13,382 bases of DNA from Lachnospiraceae bacterium AM48-27BH. GTDB lineage: Bacteria; Bacillota; Clostridia; Lachnospirales; Lachnospiraceae. The DNA is taken from NCBI GenBank assembly GCA_003478355.1, contig QUFC01000069.1:1-13382 (forward strand), read 5' to 3'. Below, in pieces: positions 5,581-12,888 of the stretch. Under the pieces are notes generated by a model. That model was not told where the DNA came from. It was given only the letters and a program-made list of their open reading frames with translations, and did not search any database. The translations under genes were made by a program, and so were the position numbers. Position 1 is the first letter of the stretch. Each line of letters begins with the position of its first letter.

Positions 5581-5981
5581 TGTTACAAGGAAAAAAGGCA
5601 TATATCTGTTCTCCGCTGTCTGCCCCGAATCCAGAGGGAGTGCAGCATAATATGGAACTGGCAAAATACTATCTCATGCAGATGAAAAGGCTGTATCATT
5701 GCCGTACTTTTGCTTCACATGCTCATCTTCCATTAATGTTAGATGACCGTATCCCGGAAGAACGGGAAACTGCAATGCAGATTGCAGTTTTGATGTTGGA
5801 TTTATGTGAAGTATTGATCATTTGTGGTTCACATATCAGCGAGGGAATGAGAAGCGAGATTCAGACAGCATTTGTAAAAGGAAAGGATATTTATTGGTAT
5901 GACTCCAAGATGAAACCAGGGGAATTGATGAAAGTAGAGAACTGGAGGGACATAGACGATGAGGTGCAAATATATACGTAA
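5580..5981 (+). CDS. DUF4406-like / nucleoside 2-deoxyribosyltransferase-fold protein
   Basis: A 133-aa protein resembling small phage and ICE proteins of the DUF4406/DUF7768 group, related to nucleoside 2-deoxyribosyltransferases. Family features visible are AYICSPLSAPNPEGVQHN near the N-terminus, a FASHAHLPLM stretch, and ICGSHISEGMRSEIQTA, which carries the G-x-x-x-S-x-GM-x-x-E pattern of the active-site loop. Deoxyribosyltransferases exchange the base of deoxynucleosides, but this subgroup has no established substrate, so the activity is inferred. Start overlaps the YqaJ stop by one base and its end overlaps the helicase start by 23 bases, so translation is probably coupled. The usual length for the group is 100-150 aa, so it is complete. 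Confidence 0.8.
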   Translation: MLQGKKAYICSPLSAPNPEGVQHNMELAKYYLMQMKRLYHCRTFASHAHLPLMLDDRIPEERETAMQIAVLMLDLCEVLIICGSHISEGMRSEIQTAFVKGKDIYWYDSKMKPGELMKVENWRDIDDEVQIYT

Positions 5982-8202
5982 GATTTTTCAAAATGAGGAA
6001 AACGGATATACGGTTGCATTATTTTCCACACTGAATCAGGAAGTTCCTCTTTCTGCCAGGGATAAGTTTTGGGCAGAGAAAAAAATCATTGCGTTTACTG
6101 CCAAAGGATATGACCTTCCTCTTACGGATGAGATCGAAATTGAGATGGAAGGCGAGTGGGAAACAAGTTCCTATGGGACACAATACAAGGTGGAAACTTT
6201 TTTAGAGGTTGTACCTAGAACAAGGGAAGGTATCTTAGGATACCTTTCTTGTGGTTCTTTAAAAGGAATTGGTCCCAAAACGGCAGAAAGGATTGTCAAT
6301 CGTTTTGGTCTGGATACCTTAGAGGTGATGGAAAAATATCCACAGGAATTATTAAAAATTCAGGGGATATCTCAGCAAAAACTGGACCGTATTGTGGATT
6401 CCTTTGGAAAAAATAAAGTATTCCGGGAATTGATGACCTTTTTATCACCATTTCATGTTACTCCTAAAAAAGCAAATATGATTCTTCAGAAGTTTCGGGA
6501 TCAATCCGTAGAAATCATTCGGAAGCAGCCTTATATCCTTTGTGCTGTTAAGGGGTTTGGTTTTCTCACTGTGGATGCCATTGCAAGGCAGTGTTGTGCT
6601 GCAACGAATGATCCTATGCGCATTTCCGGCTGTGTCAGTTATGTGTTGCGGGAAGCCATGAAGCAAAACGGACATTTGTATCTGGAGCAGGAAATTCTGG
6701 TAAAAGATGCCTTGAAAGTTCTAAATAAAGAACCGGATCTTCAGCCGGTGACAGAAACAGAAATTTTAAAAGTGATCTATCGTCTGGTTATGCAAGACAG
6801 TATCGTGGTAGAAGAAAATAGGATTTACATTACCAAACAGTATCAGGAAGAAGAAGACACTGCTTCTATGATTGCAAGAAAATTGTATGAGCGAATTCCA
6901 GTTCTTACGATTGAAAAGGAACTGGAGGAAGCACAGAAAGATTTAAACATAACATTATCCGAACAGCAGAAAGAAGCAGTACGTATGGTTTTTGCAAACC
7001 CGATCAGCATTATTACTGGAGGACCTGGAACCGGTAAAACAACGGTTTTAAAGGTCATTTTGTATATCTATCAGAAAAAATGCGGGAATAAAGTCCAACT
7101 GATGGCACCAACTGGTCGTGCCGCAAGGCGAATGGCAGAGAGTACCGGAAGTGGGGATGCAACTACGATGCACATGGCACTGGGGCTTTTTGGTGACGGA
7201 GATTATGAAGCACTTATAGATGAATTGTCCGCAGATTTTATTAATGTGGATGAGGTATCTATGGTAGATATGCACCTTGCCTATGAATTTTTTTACAAGG
7301 TAAAAGCAGGAGCCAGAGTGCTTTTGGTCGGAGATGTCCACCAGCTTCCTTCTGTAGGAGCAGGAGATGTGTTCCGTCAGCTTATTTTGTGTGGGAAAAT
7401 ACCGGTTACTGTTTTAAATCTGGTCTATCGTCAGGGGAAGGACAGCAATATCCCCATAAATGCCCAGCTTATCAACGAAGGAAAAACAAATCTGCAATGG
7501 GGAGATGATTTCCAGATGATTGAATGTTCAGGAGCAGATGCAGCAGCACAAATTGTTAAGAATATTTATCTCAAGGAAATTCAGGTGTATGGTATGGAGC
7601 AGGTACAGATACTTTCTCCATACAAAGTGCGAAGTGCAGCCGGTGTCTTGGAACTGAACCGCAGTCTGCAGGATGATGTAAATCCTCCTGTATCCGGGAA
7701 ACAAGAGCTTCATCTTGGAGGTGAGATATTCCGAGAAGGTGACCGAATCCTTCAAAACAAAAATACAGAAGTTGCCAGTAATGGAGATTTAGGTACTTTG
7801 GTACAGATTTCTGAGGATGAGGATAACAACCCAATAGTTCAAATCGTATTTACAGACGGACGCAGGGTGAAGTATGAGGCAGAGCAGGTGGAGATGATGG
7901 AACATGCAAATGCCATAACCATACACAAAAGCCAGGGAAGTGAGTGCCAGGTGGTTATCATTCCGTGGCTAAAAGCTTTTTATCCCATGTTGAAGCGGAA
8001 TATTTTTTATACAGGGATTACCAGGGCGAAGCTGCGCGTTTATATTGTTGGGGAATGGAAAGCCGTTTGTCAGGCAATTCATACAGATGATACAGGTACC
8101 AGAAAGACGATGCTGGCGGCAAAAATACAACAGTATTGTGAACGGTATCAACCACAGAGTAATAGACAGATCCCGACAACAATTTGCAACCGGGCTGTGT
8201 AA
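5959..8202 (+). CDS. recD2: RecD2-like ATP-dependent 5'-3' DNA helicase
   Basis: A 747-aa superfamily 1B helicase, close to the usual 715-800 aa of RecD2. The N-terminus is OB-like (RKIFQNEENGYTVALF). Tandem helix-hairpin-helix motifs follow at about 96-150 (GSLKGIGPKTAERIV, LLKIQGISQQKLDRIV). Walker A is GGPGTGKTT (354-362). Other motifs are Ia APTGRAARRMAE, II VDEVSMVD (Asp431-Glu432), III VGDVHQLPSVGAGD, IV-like LVYRQ, V AITIHKSQGSE and VI FYTGITRAKL, all intact. Such enzymes unwind DNA in repair and replication restart. Host RecD2 genes are usually alone, so this copy in an element operon probably serves element replication or recombination. The start is supported by GGAGGG 10 nt upstream, inside the preceding gene. 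Confidence 0.93.
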   Translation: MRCKYIRKIFQNEENGYTVALFSTLNQEVPLSARDKFWAEKKIIAFTAKGYDLPLTDEIEIEMEGEWETSSYGTQYKVETFLEVVPRTREGILGYLSCGSLKGIGPKTAERIVNRFGLDTLEVMEKYPQELLKIQGISQQKLDRIVDSFGKNKVFRELMTFLSPFHVTPKKANMILQKFRDQSVEIIRKQPYILCAVKGFGFLTVDAIARQCCAATNDPMRISGCVSYVLREAMKQNGHLYLEQEILVKDALKVLNKEPDLQPVTETEILKVIYRLVMQDSIVVEENRIYITKQYQEEEDTASMIARKLYERIPVLTIEKELEEAQKDLNITLSEQQKEAVRMVFANPISIITGGPGTGKTTVLKVILYIYQKKCGNKVQLMAPTGRAARRMAESTGSGDATTMHMALGLFGDGDYEALIDELSADFINVDEVSMVDMHLAYEFFYKVKAGARVLLVGDVHQLPSVGAGDVFRQLILCGKIPVTVLNLVYRQGKDSNIPINAQLINEGKTNLQWGDDFQMIECSGADAAAQIVKNIYLKEIQVYGMEQVQILSPYKVRSAAGVLELNRSLQDDVNPPVSGKQELHLGGEIFREGDRILQNKNTEVASNGDLGTLVQISEDEDNNPIVQIVFTDGRRVKYEAEQVEMMEHANAITIHKSQGSECQVVIIPWLKAFYPMLKRNIFYTGITRAKLRVYIVGEWKAVCQAIHTDDTGTRKTMLAAKIQQYCERYQPQSNRQIPTTICNRAV

Positions 8203-8230
8203 AAAAATAGCAAAATAGTTCAATGTTGAG

Positions 8231-8272
8231 AATTGGCAGGTTATTACTTTATAAAGGGATGTCCTGCCGGTT
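8231..8272 (+). promoter_or_regulatory. hairpin upstream of the annealing-protein gene
   Basis: AATTGGCAGG (8231-8240) pairs with CCTGCCGGTT (8263-8272), ten pairs including two G-T wobbles. The loop contains the perfect palindrome CTTTATAAAG (8247-8256). It ends about 7 nt before the AAAGGAG ribosome binding site and has no T-tract. It is a candidate for mRNA processing, stability or translational control. Confidence 0.5.
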
Positions 8273-8291
8273 CCAAAGAAAGGAGCAGGCA

Positions 8292-9245
8292 ATGAGCGAA
8301 TTATTATATAACAAGTCAAAAGCAGTAGAAGAACTGAATAAAGTGGAAGGATTTTATCCTCTGGAACTTGCCAGAGTTATTTCTAATGAAGGGCAGGAGG
8401 AACAACGGTATCTGGATGTGAAATATCGGAAGCTGTGGTTCCGTCTGGTAAATCCTACAGGCAAGATTATCAGCCGGATTGTTCATTTTACAGAAAATAT
8501 GGCAGTTGTAGAAGCCAGGATTTATCTGGATAAGTGTGATCAGGAGAATAATTATATTGCCAATTCCTTTTCGCAGAAATTTCGTACAACAGATACACAG
8601 TTTGGAGATAAATTTCTTGAAATGGCAGAAACAGCAGCGATTGGGCGAGCTTTGGCAGATGCGGGATATGGTCTGCAATTTGCTGATGTAGGGGAAGGTA
8701 ATGATCCCATGCAGGTAGATGCAGGAATTCCTGTAAACCAGGGAACTTCGATGCAGGCTGCGATGCCGGCACAAAATCCGGCACCTGCAATGCAACAGAC
8801 ACCGAATCAGCCGGCAGGGGCGATGCCAGCATTTCAGACGCAAGCAATGCCAGGACAGCAGATGATGGAGCAGTTTTACCAGGAAGCACAAGCGAATGGA
8901 AATACAATTAGCAGGGCAACGGGGAGTGGACAGATGACTAATCCGGTAATGAGTTCGGCAAGTGGTGGTGTTGCACCAACTATGCAGCAGATACCTCACC
9001 AGCAGCAGATGCCATCTAAGCCGCAATCTCTGGCTCCCAATATGCCGGTGGAAGAACTGGTGAAATGGATGAGCTATGAGCAGGCAATCCAAGTTGCCAT
9101 AACAGGAAAAGGAAAATTTAGCGGAAAAACTATGGGGCAGGTTGCGATGGAAAGTCCTTCCAGCTTGCAATGGTTCGCAGAGCAGTATCATGGACAGAAC
9201 CATTTTATACCGGCAGCAGCCAGAGTAATTCTTGCAAAAGCATAA
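8292..9245 (+). CDS. putative single-strand annealing protein with ExoX-like C-terminal segment
   Basis: A 317-aa protein in three parts. Residues 1-135 are folded and contain KLWFRLVNPTGKIISRIVHF, VVEARIYLD, and the helix EMAETAAIGRALADAGYG. That helix resembles the E-T-x-A-x-x-RAL segment of Rad52/Erf-like phage annealing proteins. Residues 140-250 are low-complexity, rich in Met, Gln, Pro and Ala. Residues 251-317 (ITGKGKFSGKTMGQV, SLQWFAEQY) resemble the small domain seen at the C-terminus of exodeoxyribonuclease X. With the YqaJ exonuclease three genes upstream, an annealing role (Red beta-like) is the best guess but is not proven. The start at 8292 follows AAAGGAG. An upstream in-frame ATG at 8223 lacks a ribosome binding site and would run through the hairpin. 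A long open frame on the opposite strand is a by-product of the Gln/Met-rich coding. Confidence 0.7.
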   Translation: MSELLYNKSKAVEELNKVEGFYPLELARVISNEGQEEQRYLDVKYRKLWFRLVNPTGKIISRIVHFTENMAVVEARIYLDKCDQENNYIANSFSQKFRTTDTQFGDKFLEMAETAAIGRALADAGYGLQFADVGEGNDPMQVDAGIPVNQGTSMQAAMPAQNPAPAMQQTPNQPAGAMPAFQTQAMPGQQMMEQFYQEAQANGNTISRATGSGQMTNPVMSSASGGVAPTMQQIPHQQQMPSKPQSLAPNMPVEELVKWMSYEQAIQVAITGKGKFSGKTMGQVAMESPSSLQWFAEQYHGQNHFIPAAARVILAKA

Positions 9246-9269
9246 CAAATAGCCGGTGATCATCATTCT

Positions 9270-9295
9270 TTCCACAGCCTTTATTGGCTGTGGAA
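9270..9295 (+). promoter_or_regulatory. perfect 10-bp hairpin upstream of the primase-like gene
   Basis: TTCCACAGCC (9270-9279) and GGCTGTGGAA (9286-9295) pair perfectly around a TTTATT loop. The stem ends 3 nt before AGGAGG and has no T-run, so it is not a standard terminator. Its place next to the ribosome binding site suggests control of translation or mRNA processing. Confidence 0.65.
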
Positions 9296-9313
9296 GAAAG
9301 GAGGAGCCATAGA

Positions 9314-10504
9314 GTGTATGATATGTCAGGCTTTAACTACGATATCACAGATGTTGTACATTTACTGCAGCTTAGAGTACGGCATAAGAATTCTTCATCG
9401 ATGGATGTGAATTGTCCATTTTGTGGAGAAACAAAAGGAAAAATGAATGTTAATCTTCAGAAAAATGTGTTTCGGTGTAATCGGTGTGATGCTTCCGGCG
9501 GAATGCTGGAATTATACGGAAGACTGCATGGTGTTTCCAGCGCAGAGGCAAATCGGCAAATCCGGGAAGCTCTGGGAAAGGGAGAGTACAGAACAAATTA
9601 TCAGGTAGCTCCTAAAAAAGAGCCTGTAGTAATTTTTAATGCCGAGTTGGCAGATGCAGATGTCATTGACCGAACATATCAGGAGATGTTGTCCTTATTG
9701 ACATTAAATGATAAACACCAGGAGGATCTTAAAAAAAGAGGGCTGACGGAAGAACAGATCGAGATACAGAGGTATCGTAGTGTACCGTTGTTTGGAATTA
9801 AAAATATGGTACAGAAACTGTTGGAATCCGGACAGACAGTAAAAGGTGTGCCTGGATTTTATGAAGATCAAGATGGGAAATGGACAATTAATTTTAGTTC
9901 TAAAAATTCCGGGATTTTAATACCAATTCAATCCCCGGAAGGAAAAATACAAGGATTTCAGATTCGGTTGGATCAGGTAATGGAGGGACGGAAGTATATC
10001 TGGCTTTCCAGTGTGAAATTTAAAAATGGAGTATCATCAGGAAGTCCGGTACATGTCATAGGAAACCTGGACGCAGAACAGATCTATTTAACAGAAGGCG
10101 CATTAAAAGGCACGATAGCTCACTATTTATCAGGGGATACGTTCATTTGTGTTGCAGGTGTGAATCAATACAGAAATTTAAAGCCAGTTTTGGAAATGTT
10201 GAAAAGCAGGCATCTGCAGCACCTATATGAAGCGTATGATATGGATAAAAAAATGAAGGTATATTGTGACGGGGATTCCGAAAAATGTGATGCCTGTCAA
10301 CGTAAATCAGCCACTTTTTATTGTCCGCATAAGATGCAGAAACGGCAGATTCTACAGAACGCTTGTAGAAAGGTGTATGAAATCTGTAGTGGATTGTCTA
10401 TTTCCATGAGCCGTATGGTTTGGGACATGGATCCTTATGGTGAGTGGAATGGACAGATCAAAGGAATTGATGATTATTACTATGTATTGAAAAATACAGG
10501 GTGA
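9314..10504 (+). CDS. zinc-ribbon / Toprim (DUF3854-like) primase-type protein
   Basis: A 396-aa protein with the layout of element and phage primases. An N-terminal zinc ribbon (Cys34, Cys37, Cys55, Cys58 in CPFCGETKG and RCNRCDASGG) resembles the DnaG CHC2 finger with Cys for His. A middle region (IPIQSPEGKIQGFQIRLDQ, KYIWLSS) and a Toprim core follow: Glu261 in YLTEGALKG, Asp309 and Asp311 in EAYDMD, and a terminal KGIDDY segment, as in DUF3854 proteins. An unusual Cys cluster (Cys318, 325, 328, 337) is inserted after the Toprim DxD. It probably makes RNA primers for element replication or transfer. No helicase domain is fused. The GTG at 9314 is preferred, 9 nt after AGGAGG; alternatives are TTG 9284 and ATG 9323. 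Confidence 0.82.
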   Translation: MYDMSGFNYDITDVVHLLQLRVRHKNSSSMDVNCPFCGETKGKMNVNLQKNVFRCNRCDASGGMLELYGRLHGVSSAEANRQIREALGKGEYRTNYQVAPKKEPVVIFNAELADADVIDRTYQEMLSLLTLNDKHQEDLKKRGLTEEQIEIQRYRSVPLFGIKNMVQKLLESGQTVKGVPGFYEDQDGKWTINFSSKNSGILIPIQSPEGKIQGFQIRLDQVMEGRKYIWLSSVKFKNGVSSGSPVHVIGNLDAEQIYLTEGALKGTIAHYLSGDTFICVAGVNQYRNLKPVLEMLKSRHLQHLYEAYDMDKKMKVYCDGDSEKCDACQRKSATFYCPHKMQKRQILQNACRKVYEICSGLSISMSRMVWDMDPYGEWNGQIKGIDDYYYVLKNTG

Positions 10505-10509
10505 ATATG

Positions 10510-10530
10510 GACCGGGCAAGTTGTCCGGTC
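10510..10530 (+). promoter_or_regulatory. hairpin upstream of the sortase gene
   Basis: GACCGGGC (10510-10517) pairs with GTCCGGTC (10523-10530), eight pairs with one G-T, around an AAGTT loop. It starts 6 nt after the primase stop and ends about 10 nt before the GAGGAGG ribosome binding site. There is no T-tract. Confidence 0.5.
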
Positions 10531-10550
10531 TTATGGAAGAGGAGGATTCG

Positions 10551-11339
10551 ATGAAACGAAAGAAAATTTACGGTATATTTATGCTTGTAGCCATTGCTGT
10601 TTTTTTATTTGCAGGAGGAAGGATACTGCAAATTTATTTGAATTATCAGGAAAGTCAAAAAGTCTATGAGCAGATGGAAGGGTTTACACAAAAGATAGAG
10701 GATCAAGACCTGTCACCAGAAGCGGTTCCAGGGGAAACACCAGAGGAGGTCGCAGAGCAGGGAGTCCTACAGGTGGATTTTAACAAGCTGGAAGAAATCA
10801 ATCCAGATGTCATTGCATGGATTGAGATTCCTGGTTTGGAAATTAGTTATCCGGTAGTCCAGGGGAGGGATAATGACTATTATCTGCATCACCTGATTAC
10901 GGGAGAAAATCATAAAAGTGGCAGTATTTTTATGGACTTTCACAACCAGGAGGATTTATCAGACAGAAATACCATTATCTATGGGCATAATATGAAGGAT
11001 GGGAGCATGTTTGGAACCCTGGATCAGTATCAGTCACAGGCACTTTATCGAAACTATCCTTGTTTTTATATGTATGTGCCAGGATATATTTATGAGTATC
11101 AGATTTTTTCCTGTTATGCAGCACCAACGGATTATCCAGCATATACTTATGATTTTCCTACTTCTGAGGACTATGAAGTTTTTCTGGAAACACTACAAAG
11201 AAGTGCTGAGTATAACACAGGGACGACAGTTACCAAGGAGGATCAGGTAGTAACCTTATCAACTTGTGTAAATACCCGAAAGGATTATCGCTATTTAGTA
11301 CATGGAAAACTGAAACAGAAAATAAAGATGGAGGAATAA
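10551..11339 (+). CDS. srtB: class B sortase
   Basis: A 262-aa membrane-anchored cysteine transpeptidase that joins proteins with a C-terminal sorting motif to the cell wall or to each other. A single N-terminal membrane segment (IFMLVAIAVFLFAGG, about 9-23) is followed by a linker. The sortase domain then shows VIAWIEIPGLEISYPVVQ (about 88-104), the catalytic His146 in IYGHNM, Cys239 in LSTCV and Arg247 in YRYLVHGKL. The complete triad and the length fit class B. The start at 10551 has GAGGAGG 5 nt upstream; a TTG at 10521 would fall inside the hairpin. Sortases are common on Gram-positive ICEs, where they anchor surface adhesins used in mating. No substrate with a sorting signal lies in this window. 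Confidence 0.93.
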   Translation: MKRKKIYGIFMLVAIAVFLFAGGRILQIYLNYQESQKVYEQMEGFTQKIEDQDLSPEAVPGETPEEVAEQGVLQVDFNKLEEINPDVIAWIEIPGLEISYPVVQGRDNDYYLHHLITGENHKSGSIFMDFHNQEDLSDRNTIIYGHNMKDGSMFGTLDQYQSQALYRNYPCFYMYVPGYIYEYQIFSCYAAPTDYPAYTYDFPTSEDYEVFLETLQRSAEYNTGTTVTKEDQVVTLSTCVNTRKDYRYLVHGKLKQKIKMEE

Positions 11340-11342
11340 CAG

Positions 11343-11762
11343 ATGTTAGATTTTGAATACGCAAAGGCATTGGCAGAGGTTGTGTTGGATACAACTTGCA
11401 GTGAAAAAGAAAGAGAAGTACGGCTGGAGTGTTTAACCCAAATATTTGTCAGAGCAAATGCCTATTTAAAGAAAGGCTTCTTACCCGATGTGGTAGAGGC
11501 TTTTTTTGTGCGAAAAATGGAAGGTTTGCCACTGGTATCGACAAAGCAGGATATGCAGGATTTTTTGAAAGTCAGTACACCCCATTATTTTGGCGGGAAA
11601 TTTACAGTTAGTAATATTCCGTATTATTCAGAGGAAGAAGAACTGCTACTTTGGTCAGAAACATCACTTCGTGGTCCATTGATTACAGCCGGATACGAAC
11701 GCTATATGGAACTGTTTAAAAAGATTTTGCCTCAAAAGGCAGAACAGATTAATTTTTTATAA
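11343..11762 (+). CDS. hypothetical protein, 139 aa
   Basis: I do not recognise this protein. It is predicted soluble, with mixed helices, no signal peptide, no membrane segment and no cysteine cluster. Visible features are an N-terminal helical part (FEYAKALAEVVLDTTCSEKE), an aromatic HYFGGKFTVSNIPYY segment near the middle, and an acidic EEEELLLW run. It starts 3 nt after the sortase stop, with its Shine-Dalgarno GGAGGA inside the sortase coding end, so the two are translated together. It may serve the same surface or element-maintenance task, but nothing in the sequence shows which. Length, codon use and tight spacing support it as a real gene. Confidence 0.75.
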   Translation: MLDFEYAKALAEVVLDTTCSEKEREVRLECLTQIFVRANAYLKKGFLPDVVEAFFVRKMEGLPLVSTKQDMQDFLKVSTPHYFGGKFTVSNIPYYSEEEELLLWSETSLRGPLITAGYERYMELFKKILPQKAEQINFL

Positions 11763-11844
11763 AGAGAAATAATTCGAATGAGGACTGGAAATATATGGTG
11801 GTTTAAAGATAAATGTTAAAAATTATTATATAGGAAGAAAGCAT

Positions 11845-11882
11845 CTGTCTGTAGCAAAATGCTGCAGACAGGATATTTTTTT
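11845..11882 (+). terminator. Rho-independent terminator before the parM-like gene
   Basis: CTGTCTGTAGC (11845-11855) pairs with GCTGCAGACAG (11861-11871), one G-T wobble, around an AAAAT loop. After GATA come seven Ts (11876-11882). It should end or attenuate the upstream operon about 70 bp before the ParM-like start. The stretch 11763-11844 shows nothing else. Confidence 0.75.
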
Positions 11883-11896
11883 GAAAAAAAGTTGCT

Positions 11897-11919
11897 TTGT
11901 ACGGAAGCTCTGCGTACAA
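11897..11919 (+). promoter_or_regulatory. inverted repeat upstream of the parM-like gene (operator/parC candidate)
   Basis: The 7-bp arms TTGTACG (11897-11903) and CGTACAA (11913-11919) flank a 9-nt spacer. The repeat lies between the terminator and the ribosome binding site AAAAGGAGAG. In par loci the region upstream of parM often holds the centromere and operator, but there only as multiple tandem repeats, and just one pair is seen here. A weak promoter could overlap it. Confidence 0.4.
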
Positions 11920-11952
11920 GAGAAGTATAAAGAAAAAAGGAGAGATGATTTT

Positions 11953-12873
11953 ATGATAAAAAAAGTTCGGATTGCGGTAGACCATGGCAATAGAAATATG
12001 AAAACCTGTTCCCAGGTATTTACGACAGGGCTTACCATTCAGGATAAAAAGCCTGCCAGAGGGGAAAAGTTCCTGTTTTATGAGGGAAAGTATTATGTGC
12101 TGAGTGAAAATAGGATTCCTTATCAAAGAGATAAAACGCAGGATGATCGTTTTTTTATCCTTACTCTATTTGCAATCGTAAAAGAGCTGGAGGAAAACCC
12201 TCAAATTCAGCCAGGGGATGTCATTCAGGTGGATCTTCCGATTGGGCTGCCACCCAAGCATTATGCAGAACTTTGTGAACGGTATGAAGCATATTTTAAA
12301 AGACAAGGGAAAATCCATGATATCAATTACTGTGGTAGTACATATCATATCACCATTGGAGAGGTAATGGCATTTCCGCAGGACTATGCGGCTATGATGA
12401 CTATGATTGAAAAGCTGCAGCAGATTCCCAAAGTAGTAGGAATTGATATAGGAGGATTTACTACAGACTATCTTCTGATGCGGAAAGGTAATCCGGATAT
12501 GGAAGCCTGTGATTCCATGGAAAAAGGCGTGATTACCATGTATAACAAGATTATTTCAGGGATTAACAGTGAATATGATATTTTGTTAGAGGAAAGTGAT
12601 ATTGACAGTATCCTTCAGGGAAACACAGAGTTTTATGAAGAGGCTGTAGTCCGTATGACAGAAGGTATGGTGCAGGATTTTGTAAAAGATCTGCTGAACA
12701 GTATTCGAGAAAGAGGTATAGATACCAAAGCAGCATATACGGTATTTATTGGAGGCGGGGCAAAGCTATTGAGCCATTTCCTGGAACAATCAGACCGTCT
12801 GGGGAAATATACCTTTATTGAGGATATTTCTGCCAATGCCAAAGGATATGACAGACTGTTTCAGATTATGTAG
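11953..12873 (+). CDS. parM: ParM/StbA-like actin-type ATPase (plasmid segregation)
   Basis: A 306-aa actin-fold protein, near the usual 300-330 aa for ParM. The nucleotide-binding motifs are visible in order: phosphate-1 RIAVDHGNRNMK (6-17), phosphate-2 VVGIDIGGFTTDYLLM (161-176), and adenosine VFIGGGAKLL (264-273). ParM-type proteins polymerise to push sister plasmid or element copies apart, bound through a ParR adaptor to a parC site. The start at 11953 follows AAAAAAGGAGAG; a TTG at 11881 falls inside the terminator's T-run and is rejected. The ParR-like gene follows 15 nt later. Its presence implies that the element spends time as a circular, segregating molecule, or that it is plasmid-derived. 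The ATPase family is firm; the exact subgroup is not. Confidence 0.85.
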   Translation: MIKKVRIAVDHGNRNMKTCSQVFTTGLTIQDKKPARGEKFLFYEGKYYVLSENRIPYQRDKTQDDRFFILTLFAIVKELEENPQIQPGDVIQVDLPIGLPPKHYAELCERYEAYFKRQGKIHDINYCGSTYHITIGEVMAFPQDYAAMMTMIEKLQQIPKVVGIDIGGFTTDYLLMRKGNPDMEACDSMEKGVITMYNKIISGINSEYDILLEESDIDSILQGNTEFYEEAVVRMTEGMVQDFVKDLLNSIRERGIDTKAAYTVFIGGGAKLLSHFLEQSDRLGKYTFIEDISANAKGYDRLFQIM

Positions 12874-12888
12874 AGGAGTGTGATAAAT

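Noticed and set aside
5302..5664. 120-aa open frame on the minus strand
   Set aside because: It lies across the YqaJ and DUF4406-like genes, has no sensible protein features, and is an antisense shadow.
8316..9275. 319-aa open frame on the minus strand opposite the annealing-protein gene
   Set aside because: It mirrors the Gln/Met-rich coding on the other strand. Its protein is Cys/His/Leu-rich without domain logic, and the plus-strand gene has the ribosome binding site and recognisable segments.
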